This document shows, piece after piece, positions 18,402 to 28,164 of a DNA stretch of 59,486 bases. Position numbers and translations under genes: made by a program. The stretch comes from Candidatus Aminicenantota bacterium (GTDB taxonomy: Bacteria; Acidobacteriota; Aminicenantia; UBA2199). The notes under the pieces were generated by a model that made no database searches, was not told the origin of the DNA, and saw nothing but the letters and a program-made list of their open reading frames with translations. Location: assembly GCA_026393835.1 (NCBI GenBank), contig JAPKZK010000037.1, forward strand, positions 1 to 59,486, read 5' to 3'. The stretch's first letter is position 1, and every line of letters starts with the position of its first letter.

Positions 18402-19328
18402 ATGAAAATTTATGAAAACATTTCACAATTGATCGGCAATACGCCGCTGGTGAAATTGAACAAAGTTACCGCCGGGTGCGGGGCGGCGGTAATCGCGAAA
18501 CTGGAGTTTATGAATCCCTGTCATTCTGTGAAAGACCGGATCGGCCGCGCCATGATGGAAGATGCGGAACAACGTGGGCTTCTGGATAAGGATACGGTAG
18601 TTATCGAACCCACCAGCGGCAATACGGGCATAGCGCTGGCCGCAATATGCGCGCTGAAAGGTTGCCGGCTAATACTTGTGATGCCGGAATCCATGACCAT
18701 CGAACGACGCAAGATAATGACCGCCTTTGGCGCGGAAATTGTGTTGACGGCCGCTGAGAAAGGTATGAGGGGAAGCCTGGAAAAAGCCGAAGAAATGGCC
18801 GCTCAAATGAAAAACGTTTTTATGCCTTCTCAATTTAAAAACCCCGCCAACCCCGCGATTCACAGGAAAACCACCGCGGAAGAAATCTGGCGGGACACGG
18901 AAGGCGCGGTGGATATTTTTGTGGCCGGCGTGGGCACCGGCGGCACCATTACAGGCGTGGCCGAGGTGTTGAAAAAATATAAGCCCGGCCTTCAAGCCGT
19001 GGCCGTGGAGCCGGAGGCCTCGCCCGTGCTGTCCGGCGGCAAGCCGGGACCCCATAAAATCCAGGGAATCGGCGCGGGGTTTGTCCCGGAGGTCTTGAAC
19101 CGGGACATTATCGATGAAATTATCCGGGTACGCGACGAAGATGCGCTAACCATGACCCGCAGGCTCATCCGGGAAGAAAGTATCTTTTGCGGCATCTCCG
19201 CCGGCGCCGCGGTTTATGCCGCTCTAACTGCGGCAAAACGAGAGGAAAACCTGGGAAAAATCATCGTAACGATTTTACCGGATACGGCGGAACGGTATCT
19301 GAGCACGGCGTTATTCGAAGAAAGATAG
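18402..19328 (+). CDS. cysK: cysteine synthase A (O-acetylserine sulfhydrylase)
   Basis: A 308-residue PLP enzyme of full family length. The PLP lysine is Lys44 in NPCHSVKDR, the phosphate-binding glycine loop is GTGGTITG, and the TSGNTG asparagine loop is present. It makes cysteine from O-acetylserine and sulfide in the cytosol. The gene for the preceding pathway step, serine acetyltransferase, starts 10 bp downstream, so the two form a complete cysteine-synthesis operon and may form the usual synthase complex. GGAAGGAG lies in front of the start. Confidence 0.95.
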   Translation: MKIYENISQLIGNTPLVKLNKVTAGCGAAVIAKLEFMNPCHSVKDRIGRAMMEDAEQRGLLDKDTVVIEPTSGNTGIALAAICALKGCRLILVMPESMTIERRKIMTAFGAEIVLTAAEKGMRGSLEKAEEMAAQMKNVFMPSQFKNPANPAIHRKTTAEEIWRDTEGAVDIFVAGVGTGGTITGVAEVLKKYKPGLQAVAVEPEASPVLSGGKPGPHKIQGIGAGFVPEVLNRDIIDEIIRVRDEDALTMTRRLIREESIFCGISAGAAVYAALTAAKREENLGKIIVTILPDTAERYLSTALFEER

Positions 19329-19338
19329 GGAAAGAACA

Positions 19339-20268
19339 ATGAATAATCATAATCCCGGGAAAATCCCGGAGGATTCTATAAAAAAAGCAGTGGCGGCCTT
19401 ATGCCACCCCCAGTCGTATGAAAAAGTTTTTTATAGGGACCGGCACGATGTGCCCATGCCCTCGGTCCGGGTATTGGGGGAAGTCATGGAACTGGTGCGT
19501 TCCATATTATTCCCCGGGTATTTCGGCAACTCCGATTTAAATCCCCGGAATATGGAGTATTATATCGGCGCCGCGGTGGACAAAACCGCGGCGCTGCTGG
19601 CGGAGCAGATCAAAAGCGGGTTTTGCGTAACCTGCTTCCGGGAAGAGACGTCTTACTGTGAGGATTGCCATAAAAAAGCCGGCGCCTGTATCGATCAGTT
19701 TATCGCCTCGCTCCCGGGCATACGGCAGCATTTGGCCACCGATGTGGAGGCGGCATTCAACGGCGACCCGGCCGCCAAGAGTAAGAATGAGACCATTTTC
19801 TGTTACCCCAGTATCAAAGCCCTCGCCAGTTACCGCACCGCACACCGGCTGCATGAATTGGGGGTTCCGCTGATTCCCCGTATCCTTACGGAGATGGCGC
19901 ATTCGGAGACGGGCATCGATATTCACCCCGGCGCCCAAATCGGCGATTATTTTTTTATCGATCACGGCACCGGTACGGTTATCGGTGAAACCGCCATCAT
20001 CGGGAAAAATGTGCGGCTTTACCAGGGCGTCACACTGGGCGCCGTGAGTTTCCCCGCGGATGATAAGGGAAACCCCATCAAAGGCATTCTCCGCCACCCT
20101 ATCGTGGAAGATGATGTGATAATCTATGCGGGCGCGACGATCCTGGGACGCGTGACCATCGGTAAAGGCTCGGAAATTGGCGGCAATGTCTGGATTAACT
20201 CAGATGTGCCCCCCAATACCCATGTGGTCCAAAGGCAACCCAAAAAGATATTTGTTAAATCCACGTGA
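19339..20268 (+). CDS. cysE: serine O-acetyltransferase
   Basis: A 309-residue hexapeptide-repeat acetyltransferase of the long EpsC/SrpH type. The N-terminal helical domain is followed by the left-handed beta-helix with HPGAQIGDYFFIDHGTGTVIG, where His and Asp are catalytic, and GVTLGA. It acetylates serine with acetyl-CoA. Unusual is a cysteine cluster in the helical domain, CVTC-x7-CEDC followed by AGAC (about residues 96-118), which could bind a metal or sense redox state. I do not know it from the E. coli enzyme. The C-terminus RQPKKIFVKST lacks the classical terminal Ile that inserts into CysK. Confidence 0.92.
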   Translation: MNNHNPGKIPEDSIKKAVAALCHPQSYEKVFYRDRHDVPMPSVRVLGEVMELVRSILFPGYFGNSDLNPRNMEYYIGAAVDKTAALLAEQIKSGFCVTCFREETSYCEDCHKKAGACIDQFIASLPGIRQHLATDVEAAFNGDPAAKSKNETIFCYPSIKALASYRTAHRLHELGVPLIPRILTEMAHSETGIDIHPGAQIGDYFFIDHGTGTVIGETAIIGKNVRLYQGVTLGAVSFPADDKGNPIKGILRHPIVEDDVIIYAGATILGRVTIGKGSEIGGNVWINSDVPPNTHVVQRQPKKIFVKST

Positions 20269-20364
20269 TGAAGCCCCCGGAGTCTGACGCGGGCGGAATT
20301 TTTTTTAGGAAGACTTTTTCAGATTTTTTACGTATAATAGTATTATTATCTAGAAAAGGAAAAA

Positions 20365-20583
20365 ATGAATCTAAGAGATATATTAAATAAGTTGGTTGAA
20401 ACCGATGAAACCGTTTTGTTAAGCGATAGGAACGGCGATTGGGAGGCAAGCGCTCTCCTTGAAAAACTTTCGGCGCCAATGTTAAAAAGAGCGGCCCATC
20501 TCCAGCCGGGAATGTATATCGCTGAAATCAATGCCGGCGGCTACCTCGGCGAGGTTCTCTACCGGATAAAACAAAAAACGTAA
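20365..20583 (+). CDS. small conserved-looking protein of unknown function
   Basis: A 72-residue acidic protein starting MNLRDILNKLVETDETV. It has a helical N-terminal half and a glycine-containing C-terminal half (INAGGYLGEVLYRI). No known motif is visible. AAAAGGA precedes the ATG, and TATAAT at 20333-20338 could be its -10 box, though the -35 region is weak. It converges with the YkgJ-like gene, with 5 bp between the two stop codons. Confidence 0.6.
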   Translation: MNLRDILNKLVETDETVLLSDRNGDWEASALLEKLSAPMLKRAAHLQPGMYIAEINAGGYLGEVLYRIKQKT

Positions 20584-20588
20584 ACGAC

Positions 20589-21194
20589 CTAACGATAGGC
20601 GAAAGCGGAAAGAACACTCTCTATCGCCATCCGGAGCGCATTATTGAGGGGATAATATTTTTGCCCCAGGGATAAATCGACGCCGTACAGCATCATGCAA
20701 TAGTTTTTCATAATTGGTACATCCACAGGGGCTTCCGGTTCCGCTGTTTCCAATATATGGACCGTTTTCAAATATTTTTCGCTGTATTTTTGTTTAATTT
20801 CCCGGCAGGCGACCAACTGGGGCCGGCAGTTTTTGTCCAGCACAGCAGAGAAACCGAAAAGCCGGCAAACCAGGGGTCTCATTTTATAAGCCACGCACCG
20901 GCCTGCGTTTTGCCTTTTGTCCGGGAAAGTCAGCAGGATACAGGTGTGTTTGTCCCCGGCTTCCGATTCTTTGAGTTTTAGCAAATACTCTTCGCAGAGG
21001 TTCTCTTTATAGAGATGATAAGCCAGCGGTAGAAATTCCAACACCGTGGCGGTAACATCATGTTTCTCACAGCAGTGACTGCAAAACCGGAGGCATTTCA
21101 AACCGGTTTCTTTTTTATAGCGCTGAACGTCTGCGTCCAGTTGTCGATAAATCTTTTTTACTTCTTTTACTTTTTCTTCAATGGTCATGGTCAA
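20589..21194 (-). CDS. YkgJ family cysteine-cluster protein
   Basis: A 201-residue protein with the YkgJ (putative zinc- or iron-chelating) pattern: CLRFCSHCCEKH near residue 35, then CILLTF ... GRCVAYKMRPLVCRLFG and a late CR and YCMML. Eight or more Cys can form a metal site. The family's biochemical role is unknown; related proteins are assigned to metal handling or as Fe-S-like proteins. The start could be 21194 or 21188 (MTIEEK). No clear Shine-Dalgarno sequence precedes either. Confidence 0.8.
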   Translation of the reverse strand: MTMTIEEKVKEVKKIYRQLDADVQRYKKETGLKCLRFCSHCCEKHDVTATVLEFLPLAYHLYKENLCEEYLLKLKESEAGDKHTCILLTFPDKRQNAGRCVAYKMRPLVCRLFGFSAVLDKNCRPQLVACREIKQKYSEKYLKTVHILETAEPEAPVDVPIMKNYCMMLYGVDLSLGQKYYPLNNALRMAIESVLSAFAYR

Positions 21195-21278
21195 AGTTAA
21201 TATACATGGGAATGGTTAAGCCCCACTTTTAAGGAACAGGCAATGCCAGTTCCCTACTAATTTGGCGCCGGGGGCGAT

Positions 21279-22349
21279 TTACAGGCTTTTCTCCCTTAAC
21301 CTTTCTTCCAGTTCTTGAATATATCTCTTATTTTCATCCAGATCTTTCTTGTGCTTCGACAGTTCCTTCTTGTGCAGATCGAGTTCTTTATCTTTCTTTG
21401 ATAGTTCTTTCTTGTGCAGATCGATTTCCTTATCTTTCTTCGACAGTTCTTTCTTATTCATATCCAGTTCTTTCTTACTCATATCCAGTTCTTTCTTCTT
21501 CCGCCTAACTTCCCTGGCCAGCGCCCGATAGGTATATTCGTATTCATGGAGGGCATTTTCTTCTTCTTCTAACTGTTTTATTAATCCCGCATCTCCCGCC
21601 GCTTTCTGTAATTGTCTCAGTATCATCTCCAGCAGCGCATCGGATACTTTATAGCCATACTTTTTCAAACGACTGGTCTCATTGATAAAATTCTCCTGCT
21701 GGAATACCGATAGTACCCGCTCCAATTTGGTTTTTAACTCCACATGAAGGCTGGGAACCTGGATTACGTAAGAATTATGGGTTAAACATTCGATGAAATC
21801 GCTTCGTTCTTCAATTATCTTACCTCCCCCCAGCACATCGATATATTCACGGTTTACTTTAATTACCCCGGGCAGCGTTTCAGATAGCTTATAACCCAGG
21901 AAATAAATGGTTATGATGGGCAGCCCTTCCCGTGTTACCGTCCTCTCCTTTCTCTCCTCCACCAACGCTTCCTCATCCACCACCTCATCTTCTATCTTGT
22001 ATTGTTCTCCCAGGTAGCGGCGAAAACGCATGATATCCGGGGGCAAATTGGTCTTCTGTAACTCGATCAAGACATTCTTGCAGCCGCCTGTTTTCATCTT
22101 GATTTTGGCGATAAAATCAAGATGATAGTAAATCAATTCTTTTATATCGACATCGCTTTCATCCTCTTCCCCCGCCTTTATCGCTTTAAGATCGGCTTTT
22201 TTAAACTTATGGACATGCTCCTGGGACTTGAAATCCAGCGTTAAAATTTCTTCATCGATGATGGCGGCGATTACGCCTTTGGCCACATCCAGATCGGACA
22301 TCAAATACTTAAACACAATATCGTAAATAGGATTGGCTATGATCATCAT
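21279..22349 (-). CDS. Rpn-like PD-(D/E)XK family protein with a heptad-repeat coiled-coil tail
   Basis: A 356-residue protein. The N-terminal 250 residues are a PD-(D/E)XK 'transposase'-type domain starting MMIIANPIYDIVFKYLMSD, with the core LDFIAKIK ... VLIELQK. Residues about 275-350 form a coiled coil built of near-perfect heptads of the KKELDMN/KKELSKK type. Their DNA is a 21-bp tandem repeat. GGAGG lies 11 nt before the chosen ATG. A TTG at 22382 would extend the protein by 11 residues but has no ribosome site. The gene lies 61 bp downstream of the caspase operon but has its own promoter. Function is unknown; the family's nuclease activity is only inferred. Confidence 0.8.
   Translation of the reverse strand: MMIIANPIYDIVFKYLMSDLDVAKGVIAAIIDEEILTLDFKSQEHVHKFKKADLKAIKAGEEDESDVDIKELIYYHLDFIAKIKMKTGGCKNVLIELQKTNLPPDIMRFRRYLGEQYKIEDEVVDEEALVEERKERTVTREGLPIITIYFLGYKLSETLPGVIKVNREYIDVLGGGKIIEERSDFIECLTHNSYVIQVPSLHVELKTKLERVLSVFQQENFINETSRLKKYGYKVSDALLEMILRQLQKAAGDAGLIKQLEEEENALHEYEYTYRALAREVRRKKKELDMSKKELDMNKKELSKKDKEIDLHKKELSKKDKELDLHKKELSKHKKDLDENKRYIQELEERLREKSL
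21334..21501 (-). repeat. in-frame 21-bp tandem repeat coding for coiled-coil heptads (approximate limits)
   Basis: About eight 21-bp units encode K-K-E-L-(D/S)-x-x heptads. The period equals that of the five intergenic arrays. Here the repeats are coding and in phase, and the length of the coiled coil could vary between strains by whole heptads. Confidence 0.8.
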
Positions 22350-22381
22350 AGGTTTTATGCCTCCGTATGTAATATGTAACA

Positions 22382-22410
22382 ATCATAGTATAAGTGAGAG
22401 AGATTGTCAA
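22382..22410 (-). promoter_or_regulatory. promoter of the coiled-coil Rpn-like gene
   Basis: On the minus strand TTGACA (22410-22405), 17-bp spacer, TATGAT (22387-22382). The -35 box abuts the stop codon of the upstream caspase-lipase gene. Confidence 0.65.
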
Positions 22411-25400
22411 CTATTTCATTACAATTCCTAACTCACGGCTTAATACCGTTAATGCGCTTTCGGACTGGAAATAGTTTAAATGATGGCACACCAGATCGAA
22501 CTTTTTTGGACTGGGAGTACGGGCAGCATCTATGTTTTTTATGCTGGCCACGCTGACGGCAATGTCGTTGGGCTGGGTCCCGTAAACGATCTTCCCGATC
22601 CCGGTCTCAATCTTTTCGATTAACCCGGCAAAAAAGCGATCTTGACCGGTTTCATAATGGGAAATATCGCCGGCCAGTATGGTGTAATGCACATGGGGAT
22701 CGCCGCTGCCATTTAAATAATGTATGAAGGCGGAGTCCTGTTTCATTTGTTCAAGGGTGCGCGTTATTTTTTTCGATTCATTGAGGGCCAATATCAATGC
22801 CCCGGAATAGGCTAAAGAGGATTTAAGGAAATTCAGGGATAAGGCCATGATTTTAATGGCCAGGTCCCGGTAGTCGGTCATGTCGCCGAAAGCAGATCCG
22901 TTATTGGGCGTCCCGGCCATAATGAGGCGCTCAACCCATTTGTTTCCGCCTTCCTGTTCGATAAACCACCGGGAAACCAGGCCTCCCATGGAATGGGACA
23001 AAATGGTTATTTTTTTTGACCGGTGTTCAGCCAGCCCCACTTCCTGCAGTTGCTTTTTTAAAAGTCTGGCCGTTTCCTCTATGGGGGTATTGAGATTCTC
23101 GTAATCAAAGGCCAGGATCAAATCATATTGGTCCGCCATAGACCCGGCGGTTGGGTCGGTTTTCCATTGCAGACCGGTGGCCATGGGTTCTGTATCGCCG
23201 ATAATTCCGTGGATCAACAGCAAGATACGGTCGGCTTTTTCTACTTTTTCTTTGAGGTTTTCCCGATGCCTGGTACAATTTCCATCCGGCCGGTATTCCA
23301 CCCAGCGCAGCATGTTGACGTCTCCCCGTTTTAGCACTAATTTTACAAAACAAAGTTTAAGCGCCTTCCCCAGGCTTTTCCGTGATTCATCCGGCGATGC
23401 CGGGATAGAATGAATTTTGATCGATACATTCCCATTTTCATCAATAAAGGAGCTTCCCACCGGTAAGAAATGAACGCCGTCAAAGGTCAGCGGAAGTATA
23501 TATTCATTGCGCCCGGGTTCCTGTTTCAACAGGATTTCAAGGGGTTCTTGCCGCAGACTTTCTTCATTATATATATCGCTGAGTTCAAGGGTATTTTCAT
23601 TGTCTCCGCGCCCGGGAGAGAAATTGATCAATTGGTGTCCTTCTCCTTGCAAATGACCCTGGATTAAGGTGCCCAGGTCTATTCCTTTTTGGTTAAAACG
23701 GCTTCCTGTCAAACTTAAACCTGCTCTAAATGAGGAATGCCCTTTGATAAGGATTTGTTTGTTGGCCAGGGACGTGTCGTTCTGGGAAACCCGGTCTAAT
23801 TGCCGGATTGTTTTAACGGTCAGGGTTTTGGTGAACCAGTCGTTGGTGATATTTAGTTTTTTCTTTGGGGTTATCGTGCCGATATCCTTTGTTTCGCCCA
23901 CGGCTTTGCCCCGTGTGACCGGGAAATTTTTGATTTCTCCCGGCTCTAACGGGTCTTGTTGAAGCAATAAAAAATCATCCGGCTTTTCGGTACAAACGAT
24001 GACCTTAAATATATCGCAGGCGTCATTTACGTCATCGGGCAGATAGAAATTATCGTCCTCACCTTCCCCCCACAGTGTTACAAAGTCTTTTCCCGGTATG
24101 ATGGCATCATTTTTTAAGATATAAATTCCCAATTGCCTGGAGAAATATACCAGGGTGTAGTAGAGTTCCTGCTGGGTGTTATTTCGTATTTTCAGTTTTG
24201 CTTTAAGGCATTTCCAGGCATTATTTATTTTTTCAAAGTCCAGGGTGACCTGGTTATCGGGATATTCCCATTCGGTTCCATCGTCCAGGGTTTCAACGAG
24301 TTGAAAGTCGATATCGGCGGGGCAAAAGGAGGTCTGTTTGTTTTGCAACGTCAATGCCCTTTCCCAGGCCGCCACTTTTTCCAGGACTGAGAACATATAG
24401 GGGGCGGTTTCGGACGGGTTTCCGTCCGCTCCCTGGAGGAGCAGCGGGTTGTCTTTGGGAAAAAGGCGTAATTGATTATTGAAAACGGATAATCTATATT
24501 TGGCGGCGGCGGGATCATTGGTAAAGGCAAAACCTCTCTCTCGCTGCAGCGAGGCTTCTTCAAGCCATGTTTTTCCTTTGTTGTCACCTTCCAGGTAAAC
24601 AGGCAGGGGTGGAATGGGGAGACTGATAATTTCTGCCTGGTAATGGAGGGCTGGGTTGCAGGGGAAATCCGGCTGCAGGATGCTTTTTTGCGCACCAACG
24701 GAAATAATTGCGGCGTATCCGGCGGGTGGGTTATCGGTTGAATGGGGGGATTCATCAATAAAGGGGTACAGTGCGGCTTCTATTTTTTTATCCGGGTCCG
24801 TGGTAAGGCCATGAATGGCGCCGCCGTCCATTTTCCAATTGTTATCTTCAAAATAGACAAGAAAACTACGGTTTGATGTCAGTGGTTGACCTTCCAAGAA
24901 TTTTAAATAGGGCATAAATTGCCGGTAGGTTTCAAATTGTGGGGTTTGATCAAGGGCCTGTTTTAATATGGCGGCGCGGCAGCGGGTAAACAAATCGGCA
25001 TAACTGATATTCCCGTGGGCTTTACCCAGTACTTCCAGTAATGTGGAGGTGAATACCCCATTACCGGTTTTTGTTTCCCATGCCTTTTGGTGGCGGTCGC
25101 AGGCGGACATCAGTATGTGTTTACTCTGTGGAATGACAACGGGTTTCCTATTTTGATAGTAGCCGTCCAGGTATGTTTCCAGGGGTCTGGGATAATCGAG
25201 TCTTGCCGGGGGAACTTGCCGGACACGGCCCAGGTTGAAATCATCGATGGCCCTGGTGGCGGAACCGGAATGGCAGCAATCGAGAATAACGGCAATATGG
25301 GGTTCGCCGCGGGCGATTTCCTCCAGTAATACCGCTAATTCTTTATCCGCCAGGTCCAAACCGCCGTGGGTGCGGCTGTCATACCAAACCAGGGTCTCGT

Positions 25401-25704
25401 TTTTTCCCGAGGGGAAATATTCCTTAAACTCAGGGGCCGACATCTCTTGCGAGCCGTGGCCGCTAAAGTAGAACAGCACGACATCATCTTTGCCTGCCAG
25501 GCCCAGGTGAGAGCGAAACAAGCGGATGATATTCTCCCTGGTGGCATCCTGATTTTTGAGTATTTCCACGCGCAGATCGCAATGAACACTTTCCCGCAAG
25601 TAATCATGGAGGCTGTTCACATCGTTGATACAGCCGCGTAAATCGGGAACCGGTTGAGGGTATTCATTGATTCCTACCAAAAGAGCATAAAATTCTCGAC
25701 TCAT
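22411..25704 (-). CDS. caspase-like protease fused to a C-terminal lipase/esterase domain
   Basis: A 1097-residue protein. Residues 1 to about 270 are a C14 caspase/metacaspase domain starting MSREFYALLVGINEYP, with the catalytic His83 in FYFSGHGSQ and Cys144 in ILDCCHSG. The long middle part (about 280-810) is beta-rich and not recognised. Residues about 815-1097 are an alpha/beta hydrolase: oxyanion-type LLIHGIIGD, nucleophile Ser905 in SHSMGG, probable Asp1047 and His1074 or 1075 in VCHHLNYF. Its ATG directly follows the TAG of the upstream caspase gene, so the two are translationally coupled. No signal peptide or membrane segment is seen. The architecture suggests a protease-activated or protease-paired lipid hydrolase, possibly a cell-suicide or defence effector; that is inference. 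Confidence 0.85.
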   Translation of the reverse strand: MSREFYALLVGINEYPQPVPDLRGCINDVNSLHDYLRESVHCDLRVEILKNQDATRENIIRLFRSHLGLAGKDDVVLFYFSGHGSQEMSAPEFKEYFPSGKNETLVWYDSRTHGGLDLADKELAVLLEEIARGEPHIAVILDCCHSGSATRAIDDFNLGRVRQVPPARLDYPRPLETYLDGYYQNRKPVVIPQSKHILMSACDRHQKAWETKTGNGVFTSTLLEVLGKAHGNISYADLFTRCRAAILKQALDQTPQFETYRQFMPYLKFLEGQPLTSNRSFLVYFEDNNWKMDGGAIHGLTTDPDKKIEAALYPFIDESPHSTDNPPAGYAAIISVGAQKSILQPDFPCNPALHYQAEIISLPIPPLPVYLEGDNKGKTWLEEASLQRERGFAFTNDPAAAKYRLSVFNNQLRLFPKDNPLLLQGADGNPSETAPYMFSVLEKVAAWERALTLQNKQTSFCPADIDFQLVETLDDGTEWEYPDNQVTLDFEKINNAWKCLKAKLKIRNNTQQELYYTLVYFSRQLGIYILKNDAIIPGKDFVTLWGEGEDDNFYLPDDVNDACDIFKVIVCTEKPDDFLLLQQDPLEPGEIKNFPVTRGKAVGETKDIGTITPKKKLNITNDWFTKTLTVKTIRQLDRVSQNDTSLANKQILIKGHSSFRAGLSLTGSRFNQKGIDLGTLIQGHLQGEGHQLINFSPGRGDNENTLELSDIYNEESLRQEPLEILLKQEPGRNEYILPLTFDGVHFLPVGSSFIDENGNVSIKIHSIPASPDESRKSLGKALKLCFVKLVLKRGDVNMLRWVEYRPDGNCTRHRENLKEKVEKADRILLLIHGIIGDTEPMATGLQWKTDPTAGSMADQYDLILAFDYENLNTPIEETARLLKKQLQEVGLAEHRSKKITILSHSMGGLVSRWFIEQEGGNKWVERLIMAGTPNNGSAFGDMTDYRDLAIKIMALSLNFLKSSLAYSGALILALNESKKITRTLEQMKQDSAFIHYLNGSGDPHVHYTILAGDISHYETGQDRFFAGLIEKIETGIGKIVYGTQPNDIAVSVASIKNIDAARTPSPKKFDLVCHHLNYFQSESALTVLSRELGIVMK

Positions 25705-28014
25705 CTATAGCCTGCTAATTTCGTTTTTTGGAGTTGGTTCATCATTATTTATATTGTACCCACTCAGCACAAATGAGACAATTAAAAATAATAAAGTGAT
25801 AAGAATTAAATACCAGTTAAAAAATGTCTCAAGGTTGCTCAACATATTTATATAGCAAATAATTGATACAGAACATGCTACCCCAAATTTTCCCAATTCG
25901 TATGAAATTCTTCGGATTATACTTTTTTTTATTGCTATAGAGGGTTTGAATTCAGAATAAAGTGGTATTAAAAGCATACAAAATGAAACTATCAACATAA
26001 AATTGGGGCCACTATCCATAAGATACCCCCCGCTTTTGTGATAATAATGTGTTAAAATTGTAGTCCAAATATATACATCTAAAAGACTATATAATGATAT
26101 CGAGAAAATATTAAATTTTTTGTAACTGAGATCCCACTCATCGGCATCCTTTTGATCTTTAAGCTTATTTTCTATTTGCTTATAAGTATTAAGGATGTAC
26201 TTATCGGTTATCCCCTCATTGATAAGCGATTCAAGAATAGTGAATACGTGATCTGATACAGCCTTTTCTTGTGTCTCAAAAATGTTTTTAATTCCAATTA
26301 TTTCGGATTTTAACTTGATCCGGTCGTTCATACGGTCCAATTCATTTTTTATTTTATCAGTTATTTTTAATAATTCATTATACTCTTTTTCCATTGCCAG
26401 TTCATGATACTCATTCAGAAGTTTTTCAAAAGCTTCTTTCCGTTCTTCCTTCTTTTTAATTTCTTTGATCACAGGTTCAATCTCACTACTGATACGCGAT
26501 TTAAGAAATGCCTGGGTATATAATAGTATCGTTTCGTTGTATTCCCCTTCAAACCGGACGTGATCGTCACGCATGCTTTCATCCGGGAGAATGATATTTT
26601 CAAGTAGTCCCAATATTTCGAAATACCGGGCACTATCTTTATATTGCAGAAGCCACTTTTCGAACAATTGTAGCTTTTCTTTTATGGCCCTTTGATTGCC
26701 GGGATAGGTCTTCAATATTTTATTATAGTGATTTAACGCGGCGGTAAAATCTCCTATATTGGATGCACCATTCGCGGACTGGAACAAATTTTTTAAAATG
26801 TCCGCTTTAGCTCCTACCGGCACTTCAATATCATCAACCCTAATGATTTGCTCTCTTGTATCGATTTCTTTAATATAAGATTGGGCCATCGGGTTATCAG
26901 GATATATCCTGGCTGCATTTTCAAAACATTCCTTTGCTTTGGAGAATTCACCCGCTTTCCTGAATCCCTCACCACGACGAAGCCACTCCTCATAATGTTG
27001 GCGTTTTTCGGTTTTCTCTTTTAATATTTGCAAATTTCTCCCGGTATCCAGTTCTTCCAGTAACAGGTTGGCCTCAAAATTTAAACTGTCCTTCTGCAAA
27101 ATAGCATTTATTATCCGGGCCGCCGAATCAAAATCTTTCGATTGCAGGGCTTTCCGTGCCTTTTGGATATCCTGGGAAAAATCCGGGGCAGATACCAGTT
27201 CTCCTTCACGCGGTTGGATTTCATAGGCCGGAAGAAAGAAATCACCTTCAATATTGAGTGAGACGGTGGGAGTTTGTTTCCAATTATTGTCAAAACAAAA
27301 TTTTGATACGTTCTCTTTCACGCTTCGGACTAGGTCTTCGACATTCACCTGCTTCTCATTTGTCCTTGATTTGAGGCCGGAAAGTAAATAATGTGTAAAT
27401 AGACCATGTTGGAATTCGTCGGTATGATAAGATTTCTCATTGGCGGCTGATGACGTGAATACCAGTCTGCCGATCCCCGGGATTTTTTCGCTTCCATTAA
27501 CTATCTCGTTTATCTGGCTTTTTACTTTTTCCACGGCTTCGGGAGTAATGTGAATATCCCGGGACTCTGCCGCCCTGATATCTATCTGTTTCACTGCATA
27601 TCCACTGTGGCACGTGTCCAGAAAAAATATAAAATGCCTGGTTTTTTTGTTGTCTAAACGTGTCTTGATACTATTAAAAGAGATGCAACTGCTTTCATCG
27701 ATCGCATTTTCTTTTTGATAATCGAAGGGGATAAGAAACCCCCCATAATCGGAATAAAAACCATGACCGGCAAAATAAAGGAGGATAAAATCGTCCTCTT
27801 CAGCGATATCAAAAAGATACCCCAGCTTTTTGATCACTTTTTTGTAAGTGGCCTCTCCATCCAGGAGTGGTTTGTCATCGATCAAATGAAAGCCGGCTTT
27901 CCGTGCATAATCGGCCATGGCTTTGACGTCATTACCGGCATAATTGACTTTGGTTTGACCGCTAATCTCCGGGTAGTTTTCGATCCCCATAATCAGGGAA
28001 TACATTTTCGCCAT
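25705..28014 (-). CDS. caspase-like protease with TPR-like and C-terminal membrane segments
   Basis: A 769-residue protein. Residues 1 to about 255 are a C14 caspase-like domain (MAKMYSLIMGIENYPEI) with His84 in YFAGHGFYS and Cys135 in FLDTCHSG. TPR-like helical repeats (about 270-480, with GEGFRKAGEFSKAKECFENA) follow, then a coiled region. Four hydrophobic segments lie at about 645-765 before a short tail. A membrane-tethered protease is implied. The start is set by AGGAGA upstream of ATGGCGAAA; an ATG 17 codons further up has no such site. The stop codon touches the start of the caspase-lipase gene. A -10-like TATAGT lies some 45-50 nt upstream of the start. Confidence 0.85.
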   Translation of the reverse strand: MAKMYSLIMGIENYPEISGQTKVNYAGNDVKAMADYARKAGFHLIDDKPLLDGEATYKKVIKKLGYLFDIAEEDDFILLYFAGHGFYSDYGGFLIPFDYQKENAIDESSCISFNSIKTRLDNKKTRHFIFFLDTCHSGYAVKQIDIRAAESRDIHITPEAVEKVKSQINEIVNGSEKIPGIGRLVFTSSAANEKSYHTDEFQHGLFTHYLLSGLKSRTNEKQVNVEDLVRSVKENVSKFCFDNNWKQTPTVSLNIEGDFFLPAYEIQPREGELVSAPDFSQDIQKARKALQSKDFDSAARIINAILQKDSLNFEANLLLEELDTGRNLQILKEKTEKRQHYEEWLRRGEGFRKAGEFSKAKECFENAARIYPDNPMAQSYIKEIDTREQIIRVDDIEVPVGAKADILKNLFQSANGASNIGDFTAALNHYNKILKTYPGNQRAIKEKLQLFEKWLLQYKDSARYFEILGLLENIILPDESMRDDHVRFEGEYNETILLYTQAFLKSRISSEIEPVIKEIKKKEERKEAFEKLLNEYHELAMEKEYNELLKITDKIKNELDRMNDRIKLKSEIIGIKNIFETQEKAVSDHVFTILESLINEGITDKYILNTYKQIENKLKDQKDADEWDLSYKKFNIFSISLYSLLDVYIWTTILTHYYHKSGGYLMDSGPNFMLIVSFCMLLIPLYSEFKPSIAIKKSIIRRISYELGKFGVACSVSIICYINMLSNLETFFNWYLILITLLFLIVSFVLSGYNINNDEPTPKNEISRL

Positions 28015-28164
28015 AATCGTCTCCTGCTGGATAATTCCAATACTTAATACACTATAATAGCACATTTTATTGCTTTAATAAAGAGATATGGAAAACCGGC
28101 AGCACTTCCCAGTTTGAATAATTTTAGAGCGACTACGGGGGGGCAAGGGAGGTTTTAAAAAAAA

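Noticed and set aside
1093..22349. Calling the two Rpn-like genes insertion sequences
   Set aside because: The family name 'transposase' is historical. No terminal inverted repeats or target duplications are seen around either gene.
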